Source: Faecimorpha sp963627615
Lineage (GTDB): Bacteria; Bacillota; Clostridia; Lachnospirales; Bianqueaceae
NCBI GenBank assembly: GCA_963627615.1
Contig: CAVGBV010000051.1
Coordinates: forward strand, 1 to 18,790
Length of the DNA stretch: 18,790 nt
Direction: 5' to 3'
A model generated the notes under the pieces. The model was not told the origin of the DNA and did no database searches. It was given only the letters and a program-made list of their open reading frames with translations. A program made the translations under genes and the position numbers. Shown here in pieces: positions 8,191 to 15,251 of the stretch. The stretch's first letter is position 1, and every line of letters starts with the position of its first letter.

Positions 8191-9137
8191 ATTCTGTCTC
8201 CTTTGCGGCGGATCAGACCGATCAGGACACATACCAGCCCGGTGCAGAGCAGAAGGGGTACCGGCCACCAGAGCTGACCGGTTTGCGGCAGGTTCGGTGT
8301 GTCCGGAGTGGGAGGTGGCGGAGTATCGGGCGAATAGGTGTTGGTGATCAGAAATGTGATGCCTTCCCGGCGGACCGTGACTGTATAGTATTCACATTCC
8401 TTTTCCGCCACGGTCCAGACTGCGTCGTCCTGGAGATCGGACCAGGTGTAGTTCCAGTGGTTTGGCGCATTTAATGTGACGGTGCTGTAGACCTCTCCGT
8501 TCCGGAGAAGCTGAACGGTAATCTCCTGGGGACGGGATTCGGTGTAGCCGGCATCCTCCCAGATCTTTTGTACTTTGCGGCGGATGGTTGCAGGTTCGTC
8601 TTCCGGCACCTAGGAGACCTCATATTTTACATTTGCGGTCACATCATAAATCCATTCATCACTCGAAGCGTCCTGTGAGGGCAGCCGTATCATAAAGGGC
8701 GCCGCGTCATAACGGTATCCGTTCTGGAGATGCCGTTGCCCCAGGACAAGGTAGAGCCCCTGTGTAAGGTTCGGAAAGGAGAGATGACCGCGGATGTCGG
8801 TTACACCGCTATCGGTCGGCGTAGCTTGATCCCGGCGAACATAGCCCTCCAGAGTGGACGCGAGTGCCTTCCAGGTTTCGGCGTCTTGATCAAGGGATAC
8901 ATGAAAAGAACGGAAGGCATCGGTTACGGTCAGTTTCCCTTCTGTATCAGCCGATGCGACAAGATAGAGTTCGAACTGGGCGCCGACCAGGGGAAGCTGG
9001 TTATCGTGATAGGAGAGAGTCAGGCGGACATTCCGGCTCGGATCCGGATTTTCAGCAGCCAGAAGCCCGGTAGGATAGGCCGACATCCAAAGGATTACAC
9101 ATAGCAGAAAAGCATGCGCTCTTCTATAGAACTTCAT
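8187..9137 (-). pseudogene. Small LPQTG pilin subunit interrupted by an in-frame TAG
   Basis: Start ATG at 9137 (MKFYRRAHAF) with GGAGGTGAT just upstream; the ATG at 9152 lies inside that ribosome site. The signal peptide is about residues 1-28 (LLAA cleavage). An FctA/Spy0128-like pilin domain follows (LPLVGAQFELYLVA, GYRYDAAPFMIRLP) up to codon 175. Codon 176 is TAG (8610-8612). The same frame then continues for 140 residues: a CnaB-like domain (VQKIWEDAGY, NGEVYSTVTLNA, NHWNYTWSDL, EGITFLITNTYS), a Pro-rich stretch, LPQTG, a hydrophobic span and the RRKGD charged tail. The two halves are clearly one gene with the sorting signal behind the stop. A GTG directly after the TAG could restart translation, but without a ribosome site. 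As written, no wall-anchored product is made unless TAG is read through. Confidence 0.87.
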
Positions 9138-9651
9138 CGATATCACCTCCATAGTTTCGCGGCTTCCTTGGCCGCAGCAGAATCATCAGCAGGACCAGCA
9201 GAATCGGCAGAGCCACAATCGGAGTTACCAGCAGCGGTTCGATCTGGATGGCATCCGCTGTGATACGGAGGGCGGATGCTTCCCGCAGAGTATCGATCCG
9301 GTGTCCGCGGACCAGAAGCCGGTGGGTATTGATGCCATAAGGGGTACAGGTTATAAGAGTACAGTAATCCTTGCCATGCTCGATCTGCAGAGCGGCAGTT
9401 TCCTGAGGCTCTACAATGAGAATCTGATCTACCTCATAAGTCAGAACCTCATCTAGAATACGGAGAAGGAAGGTATCTCCCTTTTCCAGTTGATCCAGAT
9501 TGGTAAACAGTTTGGCGCTGGGAAGTCCCCGATGGCCGGAGAGAACGCAATGGGTTCCGCCTCCCCCTATAGGCAGGCTGGACCATTCCAGATGCCCGAC
9601 GGCAACCTGTAGGACAGATTCGTCTGTGCCGTGATAGGAGAGGCAAGCTGG
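9124..9651 (-). pseudogene. Class C pilus sortase, 5' end missing
   Basis: No start codon is present. The open frame begins at 9651 and becomes sortase-like at YHGTDESVLQVAVGHLEWSS (from 9636). It then shows THCVLSGHRGLP (catalytic His), YEVDQILIVEP, DYCTLITCTPYG (catalytic Cys at 9346-9348) and NTHRLLVRGHR (catalytic Arg), plus the C-terminal membrane span (PIVALPILLVLLMILL) typical of class C sortases. These enzymes polymerise pilins through LPxTG. The N-terminal membrane anchor and roughly the first 100-130 residues are absent; in their place the sequence is the tail of the large pilin. The stop at 9124-9126 overlaps the start of the small pilin. It is a remnant or an assembly chimera. Confidence 0.88.
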
Positions 9652-12380
9652 TTATAACCGGCAGGCGGCAGAGTCTCCGTCAGGTAATACGTATTGGCAT
9701 CCAGCCCCTGAATCTGAATTGTACCGCTGGCACCGGATTCGAATTCGGTAATGCCGGTCTCATTGTCCTGGGCGACCCGATAGATATGGGTCGCGGCGTT
9801 CTCAGCGGAGATCTTAACCAGGCGGATGGGATTGCTGCCGTCAGCGTTCTTGCTCAATGTGAACCTGGCGCCGCTCAGAGGATGTTCCGCCTCGTTGGTG
9901 TCCTTGGCATACTTGAAAATCTGGAATTCCCAGGTCTTGGTCTGACTGTCAGGAGTATACTTGGTGTTGCTGCTGTCGCCGTAGCTTAGCTTACTGGTAT
10001 TGGGATTGCCGGTGCTGCCGATGACGGCTTTCTCGTTCAAAACGGCAGAGTATCGGAGTGTCGTTCGGCCGTTGGTTTCATAGATCTGATGCTCCACAAA
10101 GGACGGATCTTCATTTTTCAGGCGGACCCGGTATCGAAGCTGATAGGTGTAGAGGGTCGAGTTTCCGCTGACCTGTGCGTTATAGCCGGACTCCTTCAGA
10201 TCCCAACGGATCGTGCTGGTATCGGTGGTATAGGAGGCGGAGTTCTCGCCGCTGTTTTCATGGGTGCCGCTCAGGCTCCATTGCAGTGCTCCGCCTTGGT
10301 CGTACATCCCAATGAATTCGATGGCATCCGGTGTCATGGTGGGAATGGGATCTTCTGCGACCCAGTCGGCCGCGGCGGCGATTTCGATATTTTGCTGAAT
10401 GGTCTGAAAGATCGTATCATAAGCGGCCTTGAGTCCCTGGGTAGTGGTGCTGTCATAGTAGTATCCGGAACCAATGCCGTTACGCAGCCAGTTCTTATAG
10501 GCTTCGGCACTGGATGCGTCGCCGATCTCATAAGAGGTGCCGGTGCGGTCTACCACCGAGAAGCCGGAGACGTTCTCGCTTTTGGTAATATAGGTCTGGA
10601 TGGCTTGAACGCCGACATCCACACCGATAGAAAAGATGGTGGTTCCGCTGTCCTTAATGGAGGAGGCCATCCGTCTGGCGCGGATCGCTGCTTCATCGGA
10701 ATAGCTCTTCCCGTAGAGGCACTTTCTGTTCAGTACATGGTCATAGAACCGGCCGGTAGAGTCATACGGATCATAGCCGGAATAATCACTGCGGATATAC
10801 GTCGTGGGAAATCCGTCACTGAGAAAGATAATGAACTTATTGGTGTTGGAAACTGCGTTCAACATATCGTTTGCCATCCTTAGTCCGGCTTCAATATTAG
10901 TAAAACGGGAATGCGACACAGAATATTCATCCGGATCGATGATTTTGCCGGTAGAAGTGAGCATGAGGTTTTTCAGGGCATTGGCCTGCGTGCTGTCTGT
11001 GCATGGCTGCAATCCAAAGATCTGATGAGCGTCTGTATTGCAGGCTACATAGCCAACCTTACTGATTCCCAGAGAATTGTTGGCGGCAAAGTTATCCAGA
11101 AAGTTTTCGGCTGCCTCCATAGCCGCGCTGTAGCGTGTCTCGTCGTCGAAATCCTCTTTCATGGTATTGAAGATATCCATGACGATGACTACAGCCATAT
11201 CCGGCTCTCGGGCGATCTGTTCTATAATCTGCGGCGTCTGAACCGTCAGAGTGATATCAAACACATTCTCAATGTCCGTACCGGCAATGGTTTTACTGAC
11301 GGATACACCGTCTTCCGCATTCTGACGGGTACCGACTGCGGTATCGATCTGGACAGCAGAAGGAGCGGGGAGGGCGTTGGATAGTACAGGAAAACCATAA
11401 AATGGAAGAGCGTTATAGCCATAGGCGATATCCGGTGAACAGCCGCTATACCTCTCCCAGCAACCGCTGTTTCGCAGCAGAAGCCAGTTGTTTCCGCAGT
11501 AGGGTTCAGCGGCGCTGTTGTATTCTTCAGAAATAACGTCGGAGGTTTCCGGTTGTTCCATTTCCGTGGTGAGGGGAACATCATCGGCATGGGAATCCAC
11601 CTCATCAGAGATATCGCTGTCGTGGGGAGGTTCTTCCTGGCTGTCAACCGATTCCTCAGAGGTAGGGGCGCACTCCGCAGTGTGTATGTGCTTTGCCATA
11701 CCGCAGATCAGTTCCGGTGTGTCGACGGCCGCCTCTACGGTTGTAAAACAGGAGGAATCGTGTTGGTGGGCTATGATCTGCCTCTGCCCGCAGATGAGAA
11801 CGCCGGTACTCTCATAACAGCGATCGGTATGCTGGTGACAGGAGATCTCCGGCTGTTCACAGATCTGTACAGGCTCCGGATCGCCTTCGGGTTCTTGCCA
11901 CGTACAGATAAGCTCGCCTTCTTGCGTATAGCACGCATGGTCATGAACATGCGGGGACGGAAGAACATAGCAGCCGTTATCATGGATGTGTTCACGAACT
12001 TCCGGCAGTGGACACCACAATGGGCCGTCTTCTTCGTAGCAGAAGGAATCATGCACATGGATTACAAAATCAGCGTAACCGCAGATAACAGAGCCGTCCG
12101 GGGCAGAGCATTCGGGGGTATGCTGATGGATCCCAAGAGACTGCGGCGTACAGATCGGGACCAAAGTGTTTGTGGAGACAATCTGACTATAGCATTCCTC
12201 TGTGTGCGTGTGCTCTGGAATCGGACATCCTTTTTCTATAGTTATGGCAGGCAGGATCAGAAGATATGCCGTGCAGAAGATTACGGCAGTCGCGAGACAG
12301 GCGGTAGTTTGGCGCCGGATCCGGCGCCCGCGAGATCTTCTGATATATTGCTTCATATCCGGCAAGTGGAAATCAACCAT
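9567..12380 (-). CDS. Large pilin/adhesin with His/Cys repeats, vWA domain and CnaB domain; sorting signal lost
   Basis: 937 residues as read. Start ATG at 12380 behind AAGGAGGTGAT. An Arg-rich N-terminus and membrane span (about 27-47, ending ILPAITIE) are followed by eight HxHxxxC motifs (about 57-235), an acidic linker, a vWA domain (about 395-660: VIVMDIFNTM, FTNIEAGL, FIIFLSDGFPT), a beta-rich domain (about 670-815) and a CnaB isopeptide-type domain (about 820-915: FQIFKYAKD with the likely Lys, YYLTETLPPAGY with the likely Glu). After ASPIT (about residue 915) the reading enters class C sortase DNA in a different frame and stops at 9567, so the last ~20 residues are spurious and the rest of CnaB plus LPxTG is missing. 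It would be the tip or adhesive pilin. The MIDAS DxSxS is changed (D402-I-F-N-T406). It lies 15 bases after the signal peptidase gene. Confidence 0.88.
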   Translation of the reverse strand: MVDFHLPDMKQYIRRSRGRRIRRQTTACLATAVIFCTAYLLILPAITIEKGCPIPEHTHTEECYSQIVSTNTLVPICTPQSLGIHQHTPECSAPDGSVICGYADFVIHVHDSFCYEEDGPLWCPLPEVREHIHDNGCYVLPSPHVHDHACYTQEGELICTWQEPEGDPEPVQICEQPEISCHQHTDRCYESTGVLICGQRQIIAHQHDSSCFTTVEAAVDTPELICGMAKHIHTAECAPTSEESVDSQEEPPHDSDISDEVDSHADDVPLTTEMEQPETSDVISEEYNSAAEPYCGNNWLLLRNSGCWERYSGCSPDIAYGYNALPFYGFPVLSNALPAPSAVQIDTAVGTRQNAEDGVSVSKTIAGTDIENVFDITLTVQTPQIIEQIAREPDMAVVIVMDIFNTMKEDFDDETRYSAAMEAAENFLDNFAANNSLGISKVGYVACNTDAHQIFGLQPCTDSTQANALKNLMLTSTGKIIDPDEYSVSHSRFTNIEAGLRMANDMLNAVSNTNKFIIFLSDGFPTTYIRSDYSGYDPYDSTGRFYDHVLNRKCLYGKSYSDEAAIRARRMASSIKDSGTTIFSIGVDVGVQAIQTYITKSENVSGFSVVDRTGTSYEIGDASSAEAYKNWLRNGIGSGYYYDSTTTQGLKAAYDTIFQTIQQNIEIAAAADWVAEDPIPTMTPDAIEFIGMYDQGGALQWSLSGTHENSGENSASYTTDTSTIRWDLKESGYNAQVSGNSTLYTYQLRYRVRLKNEDPSFVEHQIYETNGRTTLRYSAVLNEKAVIGSTGNPNTSKLSYGDSSNTKYTPDSQTKTWEFQIFKYAKDTNEAEHPLSGARFTLSKNADGSNPIRLVKISAENAATHIYRVAQDNETGITEFESGASGTIQIQGLDANTYYLTETLPPAGYNQLASPITAQTNLSYRLPSGIWNGPACL
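11670..12212 (-). repeat. Eight HxHxxxC motifs in the large pilin
   Basis: Residues about 57-235 contain HTHTEEC, HQHTPEC, HVHDSFC, HIHDNGC, HVHDHAC, HQHTDRC, HQHDSSC and HIHTAEC, most followed by Y or F. Between many of them lies a second Cys in an ICG, WCP or ICT context. Unit length is roughly 20-30 residues. The pattern suggests a metal-binding or disulfide-bonded stalk; neither is demonstrated. Confidence 0.8.
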
Positions 12381-12395
12381 GGGAATATCACCTCC

Positions 12396-12980
12396 TTATT
12401 GAACCAATCCCCAACCCGAAAAAGGCCAAACCCGGAACACGATCCTGCCGATGATCTGTTCATCGGATACGCAGCCGACTTCGGTGTGTCTGGAATCCAC
12501 AGAAGTGGAGCGGTGGTCCCCCATACAGAAATACCGATGATCCGGCACCTGATAGGGGAACGCGATATTGGCGTCTCCGAGTGAATGATCGACGAGATAC
12601 GGCTCATCCAACAATGTTCCGTCAATATAGACATTGCCGTCTTCATCAATATCGACCCATTGGCCGGGCAGCGCAATGCAGCGCTTTATTAAAATCTTGT
12701 TGCCAAGATAAAAGGCAATCAGATCTCCCTGCTGAAAAGAAGAACCTTTCAGGGAAACGACAATATCCCCTTCCTCTAGAGTAGGAGACATGGAGAAACC
12801 GTAGATCTGCAATACCGGCATCCAGAATGTCGCGATCAGTATAGCAGCGGCTGCCACAACAACCAGAGAATAGAGGGTACTGCGCAGGACCTGACGATAG
12901 CGAACGGCATATTGAACACGCTTCCGTTCGGCCTCCAGCTGTTTTGACCCGGGCAGTTCGGTCGGCTTCAGCCCTCTCAT
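12396..12980 (-). CDS. lepB: Type I signal peptidase of the pilus locus
   Basis: 194 residues. One N-terminal membrane span (about 36-58) is followed by the S26 peptidase boxes: GFSMSPTL with catalytic S63, KILIKRCIALPGQ with catalytic K99, and MGDHRSTSVDSR (box E). The length fits Gram-positive SipS/SipT-type enzymes. It cleaves signal peptides on the outer face of the membrane; its place inside a pilin operon suggests that it is dedicated to the pilins. The start overlaps the stop of the upstream small gene (ATGA, 12977-12980). No lesion is seen in it. Confidence 0.93.
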   Translation of the reverse strand: MRGLKPTELPGSKQLEAERKRVQYAVRYRQVLRSTLYSLVVVAAAAILIATFWMPVLQIYGFSMSPTLEEGDIVVSLKGSSFQQGDLIAFYLGNKILIKRCIALPGQWVDIDEDGNVYIDGTLLDEPYLVDHSLGDANIAFPYQVPDHRYFCMGDHRSTSVDSRHTEVGCVSDEQIIGRIVFRVWPFSGWGLVQ

Positions 12981-13273
12981 GATACGATATCCGCTCTTTC
13001 CTGCTGTTCCAGAAGAGCTTCCTGACGTTCACTCAGCAGCCGAATATTATCCGTATACTGCTGACAGGCAAGCTCGGCAGCGCGGAAGATGCCGCTCAGC
13101 TGTAAAGAGGCTTCAGCAATGGAACCGGCCTTATCGATCATAAGAGTCTTGTCTTGCAGTGCGGCTTCGGTTTCGCGGAGCTTTTCCCGCAGCTGATCGA
13201 TTTCCCGGCTTTGTGCCAAAAGAATATTCAGAAGATCTATGCGGCGCAGCTTTCGTAATTCTTTATCAGTCAT
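12977..13273 (-). CDS. Small coiled-coil protein heading the pilus operon
   Basis: 98 residues, start ATG at 13273 behind AAAGGAGG (8-base spacing). A longer reading to 13381 would pass through the promoter and terminator, so it is rejected. The sequence begins MTDKELRKLRRIDLLNILL, followed by a long heptad-like helix rich in E, L, Q and R (SREIDQLREKLRETEAALQ), then KAGSIAEASLQLSGIFRAAELA. There is no signal peptide or membrane span, so it is cytoplasmic. From memory, proteins with this MTDKELRKL...KAGSIAEASL pattern often sit beside signal peptidases and CnaB pilins in Clostridia; their role is not known to me. It overlaps the next gene by 4 bases, so the pair is translated together. Confidence 0.85.
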   Translation of the reverse strand: MTDKELRKLRRIDLLNILLAQSREIDQLREKLRETEAALQDKTLMIDKAGSIAEASLQLSGIFRAAELACQQYTDNIRLLSERQEALLEQQERADIVS

Positions 13274-13319
13274 TTCGGATTCCTCCTTTCCTTTGTTATG
13301 AATCGATAAAACATAATCC

Positions 13320-13325
13320 ATTATA
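13320..13325 (-). promoter_or_regulatory. -10 box (TATAAT) of the pilus operon
   Basis: On the minus strand GGCA-TATAAT-GG lies 46 bases upstream of the ATG at 13273. The -35 region 17 bases further (GTCATA) is weak, which suggests that an activator may be needed. Transcription would start near 13313. Confidence 0.55.
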
Positions 13326-13365
13326 TGCCAGAAAGTAAAATCTATGACTCGTATCAAAAAATGCA

Positions 13366-13403
13366 TAAAAAAAGGCCCCATAGGTTGATCCTATGGGGCC
13401 TTT
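13366..13403 (-). terminator. Rho-independent terminator of the degV/DUF308 operon
   Basis: A perfect 14-base stem (13371-13384 with 13390-13403, containing GGCCCCATAGG) with a 5-base loop, followed on the minus strand by a run of seven T. It lies 15 bases after the DUF308 stop and upstream of the pilus promoter, which insulates the two operons. Confidence 0.92.
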
Positions 13404-13418
13404 GTGAAATGCGATGGA

Positions 13419-14160
13419 TTACTTCAGATCATCCAGAGAATCCGCACTGGGCGCGGAAGCCGGAGCCGCAGCGTTTGCAGCGGGAGCCGCAGGCTGCTTA
13501 CCGCTGCGCAGGGAGATGAAAATCTCCGTTGCTACGACAGCAGCGGCAGAATAGATCAGACCCAGAGCGGGCAGAATCATGGAGCCCTTGGTGGAGAAGC
13601 CAGCCAGGTCAGCCCAGGAACCGAGGACGCTGCTTAAGAGCGAAGCGATGGCGCTGGAAGCGGCAACCAGCATCGTATCCTTCAGGGTTGCCAGCATGAT
13701 AATCGCGAAAACCAGATCAACCACAGCCAGAATTGCCTCGATCCACCAGTCAGCGACATGGGCGCGGAACAGATCCAGCGTACGCTGCAGCATCAGGAAA
13801 GCGGCGTACCATACGGCCATGCACAGAAGGAAAGGCAGGATAATGATCAGCAGGCTGTTCTCGGCGATCATCGCGATACCGACCAGGATCAGGAACAGTC
13901 CCAGTGCCAGATTCAGAGCCGGCAGCGTGGACTTCTTTTCCTTAAAATAGGTCATGATCCGCATANNNNNNNNNNNNNNNNNNNNNNNNNNNNNNNNNNN
14001 NNNNNNNNNNNNNNGCGCCGATGGCGATCAGACCGATCGCAAGGATGATGCAGATGAACTGGAGGATAAAGATCGGCCAGATCAAAAGCAGGAGACCGAT
14101 GATGGCGGCTGTCGCGCACGCGATCAACGTAGGGGTTTTGACGGACTTGAGCAGATTCAT
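13419..14160 (-). CDS. DUF308/HdeD-like multi-span membrane protein (contains the assembly gap)
   Basis: The N-terminal part (from ATG 14160 with AAGGAGTG upstream) gives two spans in MNLLKSVKTPTLIACATAA...WPIFILQFICIILAIGLIAIG. After the gap the frame continues with four more spans (LNLALGLFLILVGIAM, LLIIILPFLLCMAVWYAAF, IEAILAVVDLVFAIIML, ALGLIYSAAAVVATEIF) and an Ala/Pro-rich tail ending DSLDDLK. Paired short spans with the GLLLLIWP turn are typical of DUF308/HdeD family proteins; their molecular function here is unknown. The two sides are in one frame only if the true gap length is a multiple of three; the 49 Ns given are not, so the gap size is probably an estimate. Second gene of the degV operon, 28 bases after degV. 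Confidence 0.7.
13966..14014. other. Assembly gap (49 Ns)
   Basis: 49 undetermined bases inside the DUF308-like gene. The flanks are coding on the minus strand on both sides, and both encode membrane spans, so the join is plausible. The length is inconsistent with an intact frame. Confidence 0.99.
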
Positions 14161-14188
14161 AGTGTAACACTCCTTTTATATGTAAATA

Positions 14189-15034
14189 TTATTGCTTACG
14201 AAGGAACAGGATGCCGAGCGTCCCGGGACCGCAATGGCTGGCAACGGTGCAGCCGGCATAGGTATCGAGAATCTCCGCAAAGGGCGCGTAACGCAGGATC
14301 TCCTGACGGACGCTTTCAATCAGTGCGGGATCATCGCAGGTATGCGTGATAAAGATGCGGCTCAGATCCAGATCGTCGCGGTCCTCCAGCCGGTCACGGA
14401 CATAGGCGGAGATCACCTTGGGCAGGGATCCGCGAAACTTCTTGCCGACCAACATCTTACCGTCTCGTACTTCAATACAGGGCTTCAGATGAAGCAGTGT
14501 CGCGCCGAGAGCAGCCAGGGAAGAGCATCGGCCGCCTTTTTGCAGGTAAGTCAGAGTATCGATCACAAAGCTGGCCTCTACATTTTGAGTGAGCTGCCGT
14601 AAGGTAGCCGCAATCTCCGCGGGAGGCATATCGGTACGCGCCAGTTCGGCCGCCCGAAGGACCAGCAGACCGATTCCGGTAGAGAGACTGCGGGAGTCGA
14701 CAACATATACATTGGAAAACTCCTGCGCCGCCAGCGTGGCGTTCTGATAGCAGCTGGAAAAGTCCAGACTGATATCCAGATGGATGACAGCATCGTATTG
14801 CGCGGACAGACGGGAAAAGACCTTGACATAGTCTGCGGTATTGACAGCGGCTGTCTTGCAGAGCTTTGACGTTTGATTAAAATATGAAAAGACATCATGA
14901 GGTGTGAAGCCTACACCATCTCGGTAAGTCTCAGTATCCTCGATCACGTACAGAGGAATAATCTCAATGCCGTAATCCCGGACTAACTCCGGAGAAAGAT
15001 CACAGGTACTGTCAGCGGTAATCTTAATGTTCAT
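14189..15034 (-). CDS. DegV family fatty-acid-binding protein
   Basis: 281 residues from the ATG at 15034, chosen because GGGAGGAAAG precedes it; the upstream ATG at 15058 has no ribosome site and lies at the predicted transcription start. Family signatures are ITADSTCDLSPEL at the N-terminus, FSYFNQTSKLCKTAAVNTADYVKVF, DSRSLSTGIGLLV, FVIDTLTYLQKGGR, and KPCIEVRDGKMLVGKKFRG, followed by the C-terminal ITHTCDDPALI. DegV (FakB-type) proteins bind a fatty acid and present it to a FakA kinase for incorporation into phospholipid. No fakA is in the window. It is cytoplasmic and is the first gene of a two-gene operon with the DUF308-like protein. Confidence 0.93.
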   Translation of the reverse strand: MNIKITADSTCDLSPELVRDYGIEIIPLYVIEDTETYRDGVGFTPHDVFSYFNQTSKLCKTAAVNTADYVKVFSRLSAQYDAVIHLDISLDFSSCYQNATLAAQEFSNVYVVDSRSLSTGIGLLVLRAAELARTDMPPAEIAATLRQLTQNVEASFVIDTLTYLQKGGRCSSLAALGATLLHLKPCIEVRDGKMLVGKKFRGSLPKVISAYVRDRLEDRDDLDLSRIFITHTCDDPALIESVRQEILRYAPFAEILDTYAGCTVASHCGPGTLGILFLRKQ

Positions 15035-15051
15035 ACCACTTTCCTCCCGTA

Positions 15052-15064
15052 TTATCATTGATAA
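15052..15064. promoter_or_regulatory. 13-base palindrome TTATCATTGATAA at the degV start
   Basis: A perfect 6-1-6 palindrome that overlaps the expected transcription start of degV (about 15061), just downstream of its -10. Its half-sites (TTATCA/TGATAA) use the same bases as the Fur box 77 bases away but are arranged with the GATAA parts facing outward. It could be an operator of degV. Confidence 0.35.
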
Positions 15065-15067
15065 CCC

Positions 15068-15096
15068 ATTCTAACATGAAAACGAAAATTTGTAAA
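15068..15096 (-). promoter_or_regulatory. degV promoter
   Basis: On the minus strand TTTACA (15091-15096), a 17-base spacer, and TAGAAT (15068-15073) with an extended TG one base upstream of the -10. Good match to a sigma-A promoter, 34 bases before the degV ATG. Confidence 0.7.
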
Positions 15097-15137
15097 CAAG
15101 GAAATACATTTTTTTGAAAAATCAAGAGTAAACAAGA

Positions 15138-15158
15138 AAATGATAATAATTATCATTT
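15138..15158. promoter_or_regulatory. Fur-type box, exact 7-1-7 palindrome
   Basis: TGATAATAATTATCA at 15141-15155 is an exact match to the Gram-positive Fur consensus TGATAAT-N-ATTATCA. The symmetry extends three more A:T pairs on each side (15138-15158). It ends 12 bases before the pfl -35 box and lies 42 bases upstream of the degV -35, so the pfl operon is the likelier target. PerR (TTATAATNATTATAA) and Zur boxes differ at the defining positions. Confidence 0.75.
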
Positions 15159-15166
15159 AATAACTA

Positions 15167-15195
15167 TTGCAAATGAAAAGAGAATGTGATATAAT
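15167..15195 (+). promoter_or_regulatory. pfl operon promoter
   Basis: TTGCAA (15167-15172), a 17-base spacer, and TATAAT (15190-15195) with TG one base before the -10 (TGTGATATAAT). A strong sigma-A promoter, as expected for an abundant fermentation enzyme. The leader to the ATG at 15252 is about 50 bases and shows no obvious riboswitch. Confidence 0.82.
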
Positions 15196-15251
15196 GAGCG
15201 TGCCCTGAAAACAGAGGACAACACAATTGTACGAACGAGAGGAGAATACAG

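Noticed and set aside
8610..8612. TAG recoding (pyrrolysine or amber suppression)
   Set aside because: TAG is used as an ordinary stop at the end of the class C sortase (9124-9126), no suppressor tRNA is in the window, and nearby genes carry other lesions; a nonsense mutation is simpler.
11553..12584. A 343-codon plus-strand open frame over the pilin and signal peptidase genes
   Set aside because: Antisense to two well-recognised genes; low-complexity translation without motifs.
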